64,000 nt of DNA from Mycolicibacterium celeriflavum (lineage in GTDB: Bacteria > Actinomycetota > Actinomycetes > Mycobacteriales > Mycobacteriaceae). The notes below the pieces were generated by a model that was not told the origin of the DNA, did not search any database, and saw only the letters and a list, made by a program, of their open reading frames with translations. Numbering within the stretch: position 1 is the first letter of the stretch; each line of letters begins with the position of its first letter. This document shows positions 54,368-62,654 of this stretch, piece after piece. The stretch lies in assembly GCF_010731795.1 (NCBI RefSeq), contig NZ_AP022591.1:1798001-1862000 (forward strand). Reading direction: 5' to 3'. The position numbers and the translations under genes were made by a program.

Positions 54368-56718
54368 GTGGCAACGACGCCGAACACATACGGTCGGTTC
54401 ATCGGGAGGGTCGGCGCGCTGGCGGTCGCGCTGGGTGTCGGGGTCGCAATCGCCAACAGCCCCGGACTCGCCGCCGCGGATGACGGCGCCTCGAGTTCGT
54501 CCGACAGCTCGACGGGCGCGTCGGGCGCGTCAGGCGCATCGGGTTCGGCAGGCACGACAGGCGCGTCGGGCGCGTCGGGTTCGGCAACCAAGACAGGCGC
54601 GGCAGATCCGGATGACAAGCGCTCGACGACGACCAAGGGGACAACGGCATCGAGGGGCTCTCCGCCGACGTCGACCCAGATGAGGATGATCCGGCGGACG
54701 ACGAAGGTTCCGTCGAGAACACCGATGGCGTTGGCGCAGAAGATGGGGACGAAACCAAGGAAGACGCGACCGATACGGACAACACGGCCGAAACCGACGA
54801 CGTTGACGACATGGCCGAAATCGACGACGACGCAGACGCAGACGCGTCCCACAGCGATGATCCGCCGCTGTCATCACCGCTGCAGTCGTCGGGTCTATCC
54901 GACGACAAAGGGCGTGATTTGAAGCGGAACACGGTATTCGGTGACAACACCGAACCACGTCCGGTGCAGCGCACCCTGCGGGTGGTCGACAGGACGGCCG
55001 ACGAGACCATCACCGAAGAATCCCGCAACACATCTACCGCCGAACCCGAAATGCCACCGGCCGCCCCGGCCAAGACCTCGACGCTGCCACTGACCAGCCC
55101 ACCGCAGACGACCGCCACAACCGTCACCACCGGTGTGCAGAAGCTGGCCGGCACCCTGCTCTCCGCACTCGGCTTCGGTCCTCAGGCCGCCAACGGCCCG
55201 ACGGCGCCGCCGCAGCCGCCCATGCTGTGGGCCATGCTGGGCTTTGCGCGCCGCGAGATCGGCCGCATCGTGGCGCCGTTCACCTCCGCGGCGGGCGCAC
55301 CCGTGGCCGCTCTGGTAGCCGAGGACGTCGAAGCCGAAGCGGTCAGCCCACTAGCCACGCCAGAGCAGCTCGAAGCAGAGCGGATCGCTGCGCAGACCGC
55401 GAACACGCTGCCGGTCGCGGTGATGAAGCTCGTTCTGCGCCAACAATTCCTGTCCGCTGCACAGCAGCTCTACCCCAACGGCATTGACGCGGAGAACATG
55501 GCGGCGCTGGACCGTGCCGTCGACGAGTACGCGATGGCCGCGGCATTCCAACAGCAGTTGCTCGACTCGATGAATCCCAAGGTCGTCACTCAGGTCGCCC
55601 CACCGCACACGTGGTTCGGACAGGCCGTCGAGGGCTCCCGGATCCTCTACGACAACCCCGACACCGTCTACCGCTTCATGGGGGTCAATGGGGCGTCGGA
55701 GTATGTGATCACCGGTCGGTTCAACAACATGACCGCAGAGGGCAGGCCCGCCGACACCACGTTCAGCGTCCTGGAAGGCCTCGCCGGCACCACGTCGTCG
55801 ATCCTGAGCGCCGACGACATGGAGATCAACGAGGACGGCACGTTCACGATCACCGTGAGCACGCAACCGGCCAACGGGCGCAAGAACCACCTGCAGCTGA
55901 CTTCGTCGTCGACGATCATCGCGGCGCGAGATACGTTGGGCGACTGGAACTCCGAAGAGCCGCCGAGCCTGTCGATCGAACGGGTGGCCGGGCCGCCCGA
56001 CAGCCTGTTCGCCCAAATCGGCGGGTTCGCTTTCCTCGGCCAGTTCGTCAGCGGCAACCCTCTGCTCACCACGCTGGTCTCACTGGTGCCGCCGCTGCCC
56101 TACATGCCGCCGACGCTGCGTGGCGTGTTCGCCGCGGTGATCCTGGCGGTGCGTGGTGGATCCGAGCAGGCCAAGTACATGGCGCTGGCGACCAACGATC
56201 CCGAGACCGGCGAGCCACGGCCGGTCAACGAGGTGAGTCAGCCGACCAGCAACGCGGAATTCCTGGCCAACCAGCTGCAGAGCAACGGCCACTTCCAACT
56301 CGGCGACAAGGAAGCGTTGGTGCTGACCATCGATCCGGGCGACGCCGGTTACTTCATCGTCCCCACGTACAACGTGTGGACGATCACGGGCGACTACTGG
56401 AACGAGCCCGCGAGCTTGAACAACGAGCAGGCCGTTCGCAATGCGGACGGCACCTACACAATCGTGATCTCCCCGACCGATCCGGGTGCCGCCAATTGGG
56501 TGTCCACGTCCGGACTGAATCAGGGCACCATTGCGATCCGCTTCCAAGACTTGGGCGACGACGCCCCCCACATCGTCAACCAGCGGGTGGTATCGCACGC
56601 CGCGCTGCCCGGCTATCTGCCGGCGGACGCATTCGTCACCGAGACGCAGCGCAGAGACCAGCTTGCCCTGCGTAAGGCCGGTTTCAACAAGCGCTGGGCG
56701 CCCTACCCACAGCCGTAG
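54368..56718 (+). pseudogene. Exported low-complexity protein, frameshifted
   Basis: Two frames make one protein. GTG 54368 (GGAAGGA 8 nt upstream) gives a signal peptide (GRFIGRVGALAVALGVGVAIA, cleavage near GLAAA) and Gly-Ala-Ser repeats up to about 54640. From there the coding-like sequence lies in the next frame, beginning with a very acidic stretch (DNGIEGLSADVDPDEDD), then a Pro/Thr linker and a folded C-terminal part of about 450 residues to TAG 56718. One missing base, for example in the GGGG run at 54637-54640, explains it. The C-terminal region includes two similar beta segments with NEDGTFTITVST and NADGTYTIVISP. Function unknown. Confidence 0.75.
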
Positions 56719-56827
56719 CCGCGGCCGCCGAAATAGCGGCCACGGCTGTTAACCGACCGTCGCCACGGGCGTGGCTTCTCACTCGCGAACGCCTTTCCAT
56801 TTCCCGATGCGGCAGGATTGCCTGGAC

Positions 56828-57547
56828 ATGACGATCAGCGACGGCCCCGCCACGCGTCGGCGGCACATCCTTCGACTTGTGCTGTTCGCGGCGTTCCTGC
56901 TGGGGTTGTTCTATCTGGTCGCGGTCACGGGTGTCGTCGACGTCGACCACGTCCGCAGCACGGTGGCGGCCACCGGACCCGTGGCGCCGCTCGCGTACGT
57001 CGTGATCTCGGCACTGCTGGGCGCGGTGTTCGTGCCTGGCCCGATCCTGGCCGCCGCCAGCGGTGTGCTGTTCGGTCCAGTGCTGGGCACCTTCGTCACG
57101 CTTGGCGCCACGGTCGGCACCGCGGTCGTCACCAGCCTCCTCGGCAGGCGCGCCGGACGCGACAGCGCCCGTGCGCTTCTCGGCGACGAGCGGGCCACCC
57201 GTCTCGACGATCTGATCGCGCGTCGGGGACTGTGGGCCGTCGTCGGGCAGCGCTTCGTGCCGGGCATCTCCGATGCGCTCGCCTCCTACGCATTCGGCGC
57301 GTTCGGAGTTCCGTTGTGGCAGATGGCCGTCGGGGCGTTCATCGGTTCGGTACCCCGGGCGTTCGTCTACACCGCGCTGGGCGCGTCGATCTCGGATCTG
57401 AACTCGCCGCTGACCTACGTCGCGATCGCGGTGTGGTGTGCCACCGGGGTCGTCGGCGCGTTCGCCGCCCACCGGGGCGTGCGGAGCTGGCGGCGACGGG
57501 CCCGGCGCGACGACAGCGAACCGGCCCCGGAGACGGACAGTACCTAG
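56828..57547 (+). CDS. TVP38/TMEM64 (DedA-like, VTT) membrane protein
   Basis: A 239-residue integral membrane protein of the SNARE-associated/VTT family: about five helices with the core motif FVPGPILAAASGVLFGPVLGT and the re-entrant GQRFVPGISDALASYAFGAF. ATG at 56828 puts a short basic N-terminus before helix 1. Family members are thought to move or scramble lipids. It is convergent with the CMD gene, overlapping it by 4 nt. Confidence 0.88.
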   Translation: MTISDGPATRRRHILRLVLFAAFLLGLFYLVAVTGVVDVDHVRSTVAATGPVAPLAYVVISALLGAVFVPGPILAAASGVLFGPVLGTFVTLGATVGTAVVTSLLGRRAGRDSARALLGDERATRLDDLIARRGLWAVVGQRFVPGISDALASYAFGAFGVPLWQMAVGAFIGSVPRAFVYTALGASISDLNSPLTYVAIAVWCATGVVGAFAAHRGVRSWRRRARRDDSEPAPETDST

Positions 57548-58161
57548 TCCGGTAGGGCCGCGCCCCCCGGCGGCGCGGTGAGCTGCCAGGTGTCGCACGC
57601 CATCGCCAGCATCCCGTAGGTGCCGACGACGAAGATCAGCTCCATCGCCTGGTGGGTGCCGAGTTCGTCGACCATGCGCCGCCACGTCGTGGGCGTCGCT
57701 CGGCCTCGATCGAGCAGTTCGTCGGTCGCCTCGAGGACCAGCCGGTCGACTCCGTCGAACTCAGCGTTGCCCCGAGTGAGCCGGAAGATGTCGGTGTCCG
57801 ACAGGCCGCCGGCTTTGGCGATCTTCTCGTGCTCGCCCCAGAAGAACGATGAGCGCCGGGCATAGGCCAGCCGTAGGACCGCGAGTTCCCGCAGGCGCAG
57901 CGGTAGTTCGCCCTGCTGCAACAGAAACGCGTTGTAGCCGAGGAACTTCCGCGCCATCTTCGGGTGGCGCGCCAGAACGCCGATGATGTCGAAGTTCAGC
58001 GGGTCCCTGGCATCCCCAGAGCCGGCCCGCGGGACGTCCTCGCCCGGTATCCCCATCAGCGCGCCGACGGCGGCGTATTCATCATCACCCCACTCCTCGG
58101 CCGTCAGCGGCGTCAGCAGCGGGTAGCCGGCGTCCTCGGGGTCTTCGGGGTCTGAGGCCAT
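57544..58161 (-). CDS. Carboxymuconolactone decarboxylase (CMD/AhpD-like) family protein
   Basis: A 205-residue all-helical CMD-domain protein: LRLRELAVLRLAYARRSSFFWGEHEKIAKAGGLSDTDI is the classic core, with Trp-Gly-Glu-His where AhpD has the CxxC-H redox site, so it is not a peroxidase. CMD proteins act as decarboxylases, lactonases or isomerases. ATG 58161 has AAGG 6 nt before; GTG 58167, which overlaps the previous stop, is an alternative. Last gene of the Rieske operon. Confidence 0.85.
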   Translation of the reverse strand: MASDPEDPEDAGYPLLTPLTAEEWGDDEYAAVGALMGIPGEDVPRAGSGDARDPLNFDIIGVLARHPKMARKFLGYNAFLLQQGELPLRLRELAVLRLAYARRSSFFWGEHEKIAKAGGLSDTDIFRLTRGNAEFDGVDRLVLEATDELLDRGRATPTTWRRMVDELGTHQAMELIFVVGTYGMLAMACDTWQLTAPPGGAALPD

Positions 58162-58163
58162 GG

Positions 58164-59024
58164 TCACCCTTCGTCTTCGCGATGGAGTTCGGCGAGCGCG
58201 TGGATCTGCTCGAGATAGTGCTCGACCGAGTGATGGACGAACCGCGCGGACACCACGGTCGTGCCCGCGGCCGCCATCGCGCGTAACGCTTTCCTGGTCG
58301 AGTCGGGTTCGCCGACCGGGTCAAGTGGGTGGTCGGCGGGCAGCACGACCTCGAAGCCGGACGGCACCTCGCGCGCACGCAGCCATTCACCCGCGGTGGC
58401 GACCGAGATGCCGAACGGGCACCACCCGTCGGCGAGCGTGAGTGCGCGTCGCAGTGAGCGTTTGGTCCGCCCACCGACCCAGATCGGCATGTGGCGCTGC
58501 AGCGCGCAGGGGTCGACGATGAGGCCGCCGAACGAGTAGTACTCGCCGTCGTAGGACGGCTCGTTGCTCGACAGCGCCGCCCGCAATGCTCGCAGCGCAT
58601 CGTCGGCCCGGGGACCGCGGTCGTCGAACGGCGCACCGAGAAGGTCGAACTCTTCCTTCAACGAGCCGACCCCAACGCCGAGGGTGACGCGTCCGTTGCT
58701 GACGTGATCCAATGTGCCGTAACGCTTTACGATCGCCAGCGGATGGTGGTACCCCAACACCAGCGTCATTGTGACCAGCCGGATGCGTTCGGTGCGGGCC
58801 GCCACGTACCCGAGCGTGGCCAGCGGGTCCCAGTACCGTGCGCCGCGTCGCCCGGCCTCGGACGCCGGAATGCCGATGTGCTCGCTGCAGGTCAGGTGGT
58901 GGTAGCCGAGCCTGTCCGCCGTTTCGGCGATGCGGCCGATGTGGGCGACGGAGGCGTCCTTCTCCCAGGTGAGTGCCGCACCGGCGACATTGGTGACGAC
59001 GGGTGTCGCGATGCCGAGTTTCAA
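58164..59024 (-). CDS. F420-dependent LLM-class oxidoreductase
   Basis: A 286-residue luciferase-like (TIGR03619-type) protein: MKLGIATPVV start, HLTCSEHIGIP, DPLATLGYVAARTERIRLVT, the GRVTLGVGVGSLKEEF motif and PIWVGGRTKRSLRRA. Mycobacterial members mostly use F420 rather than FMN. The start is TTG 59024, fused to the TauD-gene stop (TTGA), so it depends on coupling. It could reduce or oxygenate an intermediate made by the two upstream oxygenases. Confidence 0.88.
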   Translation of the reverse strand: MKLGIATPVVTNVAGAALTWEKDASVAHIGRIAETADRLGYHHLTCSEHIGIPASEAGRRGARYWDPLATLGYVAARTERIRLVTMTLVLGYHHPLAIVKRYGTLDHVSNGRVTLGVGVGSLKEEFDLLGAPFDDRGPRADDALRALRAALSSNEPSYDGEYYSFGGLIVDPCALQRHMPIWVGGRTKRSLRRALTLADGWCPFGISVATAGEWLRAREVPSGFEVVLPADHPLDPVGEPDSTRKALRAMAAAGTTVVSARFVHHSVEHYLEQIHALAELHREDEG

Positions 59025-59851
59025 TTCAGCGGCTCTTCGCCCGCCAGGATCGTCCGGTGCATGAGGCGGCCGCTGTCGACGGCATAGGGCAGCGCTCGAT
59101 GCATGGTCCCGGTGTTGTCCCAGATGAGCAGGTCGCCGACCTGCCACTCGTGCCGGTAGACATACTGCGGTTGGGTGGCCCAATCACGAAGCCGCGCAAG
59201 CAGTGCCCTGCTCTCCTCGGCCGGCATCCCGACCACATAGTCGGCGGTCGCCCCGAGCAGCAGGGACTTGCGTCCGGACCGATGTGTCCACACGATGGGG
59301 CACGCCTTGGTCGGAGACTTCTGCCAGAAGGCGATCTCTTCGTAGCTCATCTCGGGTGTCACGTAGTACTGCGACCGCTCGGCGCTGTGCACGACGCGAA
59401 GCCCGGCAATGAGGTCCTTGTCGGACTGCGGCAGATCGTCGTAGGCGGCGTAGGTGTTACAGAACTCGGTTTCGCCGCCGGTGTCCGAGAGTTGCACCGC
59501 CCGCAGCAGCGTCGCCAGGTTCGGATAGGGCTGCAGCGATCCGTCGAAGTGCCAGAACAACGAGCCCTTGAGGTATCTCGCGCGCTGGTTGACGTTCTCG
59601 TCGAGAGAGATCTTGTAGATGCCGTCTTCGCCCTCATTGCCGACGACGGTGCCCAGCGTTCTGGCGATCGCGACCTGCTGTTCGTCGCTGATCTGCATCC
59701 CGCGGAAAAACACCACACCGCGTTGTTCCAAGGTGGCGCGAATGTTTTCGGCCTCACGGCCACTCAGTAGCGTGTCGAGATCGGTTCTGATCTCACTGCC
59801 AATGCTGGGCGTCAAGTCGACGATGTCCAGTTGCGCGGAGGTCAGGCTCAC
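59021..59851 (-). CDS. TauD/TfdA-type alpha-ketoglutarate dioxygenase
   Basis: A 276-residue Fe(II)/2-oxoglutarate dioxygenase. The iron ligands are H101/D103 in WHFDGS and H251 in TMHRALPY, and R266 in LMHRTIL should bind 2-oxoglutarate. The family hydroxylates next to O, N or S and thereby releases alcohols, amines or sulfite. Placed between the small hypothetical protein and the LLM gene; it follows the 107-residue gene after 6 bp. Confidence 0.92.
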   Translation of the reverse strand: MSLTSAQLDIVDLTPSIGSEIRTDLDTLLSGREAENIRATLEQRGVVFFRGMQISDEQQVAIARTLGTVVGNEGEDGIYKISLDENVNQRARYLKGSLFWHFDGSLQPYPNLATLLRAVQLSDTGGETEFCNTYAAYDDLPQSDKDLIAGLRVVHSAERSQYYVTPEMSYEEIAFWQKSPTKACPIVWTHRSGRKSLLLGATADYVVGMPAEESRALLARLRDWATQPQYVYRHEWQVGDLLIWDNTGTMHRALPYAVDSGRLMHRTILAGEEPLN

Positions 59852-59857
59852 GGCGGC

Positions 59858-60181
59858 TCAGCTTACTCTCGTCAGAATCGTGTTGGCCGAGTGTTTGACT
59901 CGCGGCTGGTTCCACAACTCGACCGCGAGCGCGACGGTGATCAGCGAGTAGAGGAGGTTGCGCAGGTTCGCGACGTCCTCGGGCAGCGGCTCGGAGTAGT
60001 CGAACTTGTCGATGTAGGCCAGTGCTTCATCGGCGGATGGGAAGATCTCGTCATAGAAGGCGCGGATCTGCGCCATGGAGCTGTTGACACGTTTCACATA
60101 GCGCTCGTGGCCATCCTCGATGGCCCATTCGGGCACCAGATGTTCGAGATGCGAGAACTCCGGTGGCAGAGCGGCGTTCAT
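59858..60181 (-). CDS. Hypothetical protein coupled to the Rieske oxygenase
   Basis: A 107-residue acidic, largely helical protein with no motif I recognise (LVPEWAIEDGHERYVKRVNSSMAQIRAFYDEIF; Trp-rich). Its ATG overlaps the Rieske-gene stop (ATGA), which argues for equal amounts of the two proteins. It is not a usual beta subunit of ring-hydroxylating dioxygenases (those are about 160-180 residues, cystatin-like). It may be a small accessory subunit or chaperone. Confidence 0.75.
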   Translation of the reverse strand: MNAALPPEFSHLEHLVPEWAIEDGHERYVKRVNSSMAQIRAFYDEIFPSADEALAYIDKFDYSEPLPEDVANLRNLLYSLITVALAVELWNQPRVKHSANTILTRVS

Positions 60182-61464
60182 ACGCGTGACCTCTCCCCCA
60201 TCACTCCAGTTTTCACGTAGTCGCCGACGACCTTGTGGAAGTGACGTAGCAAGATTTCCTCGTCGTTCATCGTGAAGTGGGTCAGCGCCCCGCTGTTCAG
60301 CATGGCCTGAAGGCCCTCGGACGGGCTGGCGTCCTCGAGGATGATGTCGTTGAGGAAGGTGACCGTCAGCTCCTGGCCGAGGCGCTCCTTGTGCGTCGTC
60401 GGCGGCTGGTAGTACGCCTCCGTTTCGAAGATGTGCGAGTGCGGCCCGGTCGGCCAGTGTGTGTGGACGGTGAAACCCGACGCCCCGAAGATCAACACGA
60501 AGTTCGGGAAGAACTGGAACGAGTCAAAGCCGTACTTCTCCGACCGGGTCGGGTTGATACCCGGCGGCATCGGGCCACGGTCGGCCTTCTTGTTCCACGG
60601 CCCGGCCGCACTGGCTTCGCAGACGCACTCGATCGGCTTGGAGTACGGCGTCTTTCGCGATGGCTCACCTGAGAAGGAGAACATCCGGTGCGGACCCTTG
60701 AGCTGGTACGCCAGGGCGTCAGTGAACGGATTCGGTTGGTCGAACGCGTCTCTGGCCTCCGCGGTGAGCGCGCCGAACGATGACGCGTGCAGATAGGGGC
60801 CGTGATAACTCTCAGCGAAGCCGTCGACGAAAATCTTCCAGTTGCACTGCAATTCGACCTTGAACTTGTAGACCTGGTGCGGACCGGCGAACGGATACCC
60901 CTCGATTCCGTGCGCCAACTCACCGAGGAACGAGCGAAGCGGTTCGGTGTTGTCGGGGTTGAGGTTGATGAAGATGAAGCCCTCCCACACGTCGCACTGG
61001 ATGGCGGGCACGCGGCAACTGTCGGGATCGAAGTCGAGCAAAAGGTCCTTGCGGGTCGCCGAATGTAGCGAGCCGTCCAGCTTGTAGCGCCATCCGTGGA
61101 AGCGGCAGTAGAGCAGCGGCGCGCGGCCCTCGACCTCCTCGAAGGGGTCGTCCTCCCACAACATCTTGTTGCCCCGGTGCGGGCAGATGTTGTGGAACGC
61201 CCGGATCACGCCATCCTTGCCCCGCACGACGATCACCGAGGTGTTCAGGAACGTCAGCTCTCGCGTGAAGTAGCTGCCCGACTTCGGCACTCGCTCGACG
61301 CGCCCGACGTAGAGCCAGGTCTTTCGGAAGACGTGCTCACGTTCTTTCTCGTAGAACTCCTCCGAAACGCAGTCCTCGAGCGACACCGGACCACGACCGA
61401 GTTCGGGGTAGGCGTCGGTCCAGTGCCCGCTCGCGGGCTTCGTCACCAGGCTGTCGTGGCTCAC
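60178..61464 (-). CDS. Rieske oxygenase alpha subunit
   Basis: A 428-residue ring-hydroxylating-type oxygenase. Rieske ligands are C94/H96 (CPHRGNK) and C120/H123 (CRFHGW), with 23 residues between H96 and C120 where most families have 15-18. The iron site has E218/H221/H226 in AESYHGPYLH with a later Asp (LNDIILED). GTG 61464 has GGAGGAG before it. First gene of a five-gene operon, divergent from a LysR gene. No ferredoxin or reductase gene is linked. Substrate unknown. Confidence 0.92.
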   Translation of the reverse strand: MSHDSLVTKPASGHWTDAYPELGRGPVSLEDCVSEEFYEKEREHVFRKTWLYVGRVERVPKSGSYFTRELTFLNTSVIVVRGKDGVIRAFHNICPHRGNKMLWEDDPFEEVEGRAPLLYCRFHGWRYKLDGSLHSATRKDLLLDFDPDSCRVPAIQCDVWEGFIFINLNPDNTEPLRSFLGELAHGIEGYPFAGPHQVYKFKVELQCNWKIFVDGFAESYHGPYLHASSFGALTAEARDAFDQPNPFTDALAYQLKGPHRMFSFSGEPSRKTPYSKPIECVCEASAAGPWNKKADRGPMPPGINPTRSEKYGFDSFQFFPNFVLIFGASGFTVHTHWPTGPHSHIFETEAYYQPPTTHKERLGQELTVTFLNDIILEDASPSEGLQAMLNSGALTHFTMNDEEILLRHFHKVVGDYVKTGVMGERSRV

Positions 61465-61540
61465 GGGCCTCTCCTCCGTCGGGCTGAAGACGGTAGGCCG
61501 AAGGTACCGCCGCCGAAATAGCCAAAACAGACCCGTAAAC

Positions 61541-61555
61541 GCAACACCCTGTTGC
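61541..61555. promoter_or_regulatory. Putative LysR operator
   Basis: GCAACACCCTGTTGC is a perfect inverted repeat (arms GCAACA/TGTTGC, 3-base spacer) in the gap between the LysR gene and the divergent Rieske operon, where LysR-type proteins bind to control both. Confidence 0.6.
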
Positions 61556-61596
61556 ATATTTGGAACGGCTTGAGACCGAGAGGATGCGTATCCGCT

Positions 61597-62514
61597 GTGG
61601 AACAGAACCTGCCTTTCGATGTGGATGCCCTGCTGATTTTCGGCAAGGTGGTCGAGAACCGAAGCCTGTCGAAAGCTGCGGCCCTGCTCGGAATGCCGAA
61701 GTCGACGGTCAGCCGCAGGCTGGCCAAGTTGGAGTCCGACCTGGGCATCAAGCTGCTGCGCAAGAACACCCATCAGCTCACCGTGACCGATCTCGGCGAG
61801 AAGGTGTACGGCCACGCGGTGAACATCTTGGCCGAGGCCAACGGCGTCCGCGCGCTGGTGGAGGGCAGCAGGCGGGAACCGCGCGGGGAGTTGCGGGTGG
61901 CGATCCCGGTCTTCGTCGGCATCGATTACGCGTCGCGGGTCGGTGCGGCGTTTCTGCGGCACTATCCGAATTCGCGGTTGGACATCCGGTTGGTCGACAA
62001 CATGGTCGACCCGATCCGCGATGGGTTCGACGTGGTGTTCAGCACCGGCCCGCTGCAGGACTCCACGCTGATCGCCCGCAAGGTATTCAGCCTCGAGCTC
62101 TTCCTCTGCGCGTCAAGGCAATTCGTCGCGGGATTATCCGAGCCGATCACCGAACCGGCGCAGTTGAACACCCTTCCGTTCATCGACTTCGGATTCGGCG
62201 GTCCCCGTCGGCTCGCGGTCACCGGACGCCATGGGCGACGCGAACTGACTCCACCAGTCCGCGCGCGTGCGAACAACTTTCAGGTGTGCAAGCAGTACAT
62301 CTTGCAGGGGCTCGGTATCGGTGCGATGCCCACCCAGATCATCTGCACCGAGGAGTTGCGCGACGGCAGCATCGTGCCGGTACTGCCCGACTGGGACCTC
62401 GATTCGCTCGACGTGCACATGATCTACCCCTTCGAGTTGTCGTTTTCCACTCTCATCAGTGCGTTCTACGAAACCGCCTGCGAGATCATCGTCGAGAACA
62501 TCGCGCGAACGTGA
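61597..62514 (+). CDS. LysR-family transcriptional regulator
   Basis: A 305-residue LysR protein with the N-terminal winged helix (NRSLSKAAALLGMPKSTVSRRLAKLESDLG, residues ~21-50) and a C-terminal periplasmic-binding-like effector domain. The open frame starts at TTG 61552, inside the inverted repeat; GTG 61597 is preferred because the usual LysR N-terminus begins there. Divergent from the Rieske operon, which it very likely activates in response to the substrate. Confidence 0.9.
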   Translation: MEQNLPFDVDALLIFGKVVENRSLSKAAALLGMPKSTVSRRLAKLESDLGIKLLRKNTHQLTVTDLGEKVYGHAVNILAEANGVRALVEGSRREPRGELRVAIPVFVGIDYASRVGAAFLRHYPNSRLDIRLVDNMVDPIRDGFDVVFSTGPLQDSTLIARKVFSLELFLCASRQFVAGLSEPITEPAQLNTLPFIDFGFGGPRRLAVTGRHGRRELTPPVRARANNFQVCKQYILQGLGIGAMPTQIICTEELRDGSIVPVLPDWDLDSLDVHMIYPFELSFSTLISAFYETACEIIVENIART

Positions 62515-62654
62515 CCTCGCCGCGCAGCAGGCAACTCCGCTCACCGGAAGGCGGCAGCTGCGCTGCGCGTCACAGTTCGCCGTTCGCATGCATAACCGGG
62601 ATCGGAAGGGGAATACGTCCTGCGATTTTTGCACCGACGAGCCAGGAGACTGGA

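Noticed and set aside
54517..54600. Gly-Ala-Ser coding repeats as a phase-variation tract causing the frameshift
   Set aside because: The repeat unit is 9 bp, so gain or loss of units keeps the frame; the frame change lies downstream of the repeats.
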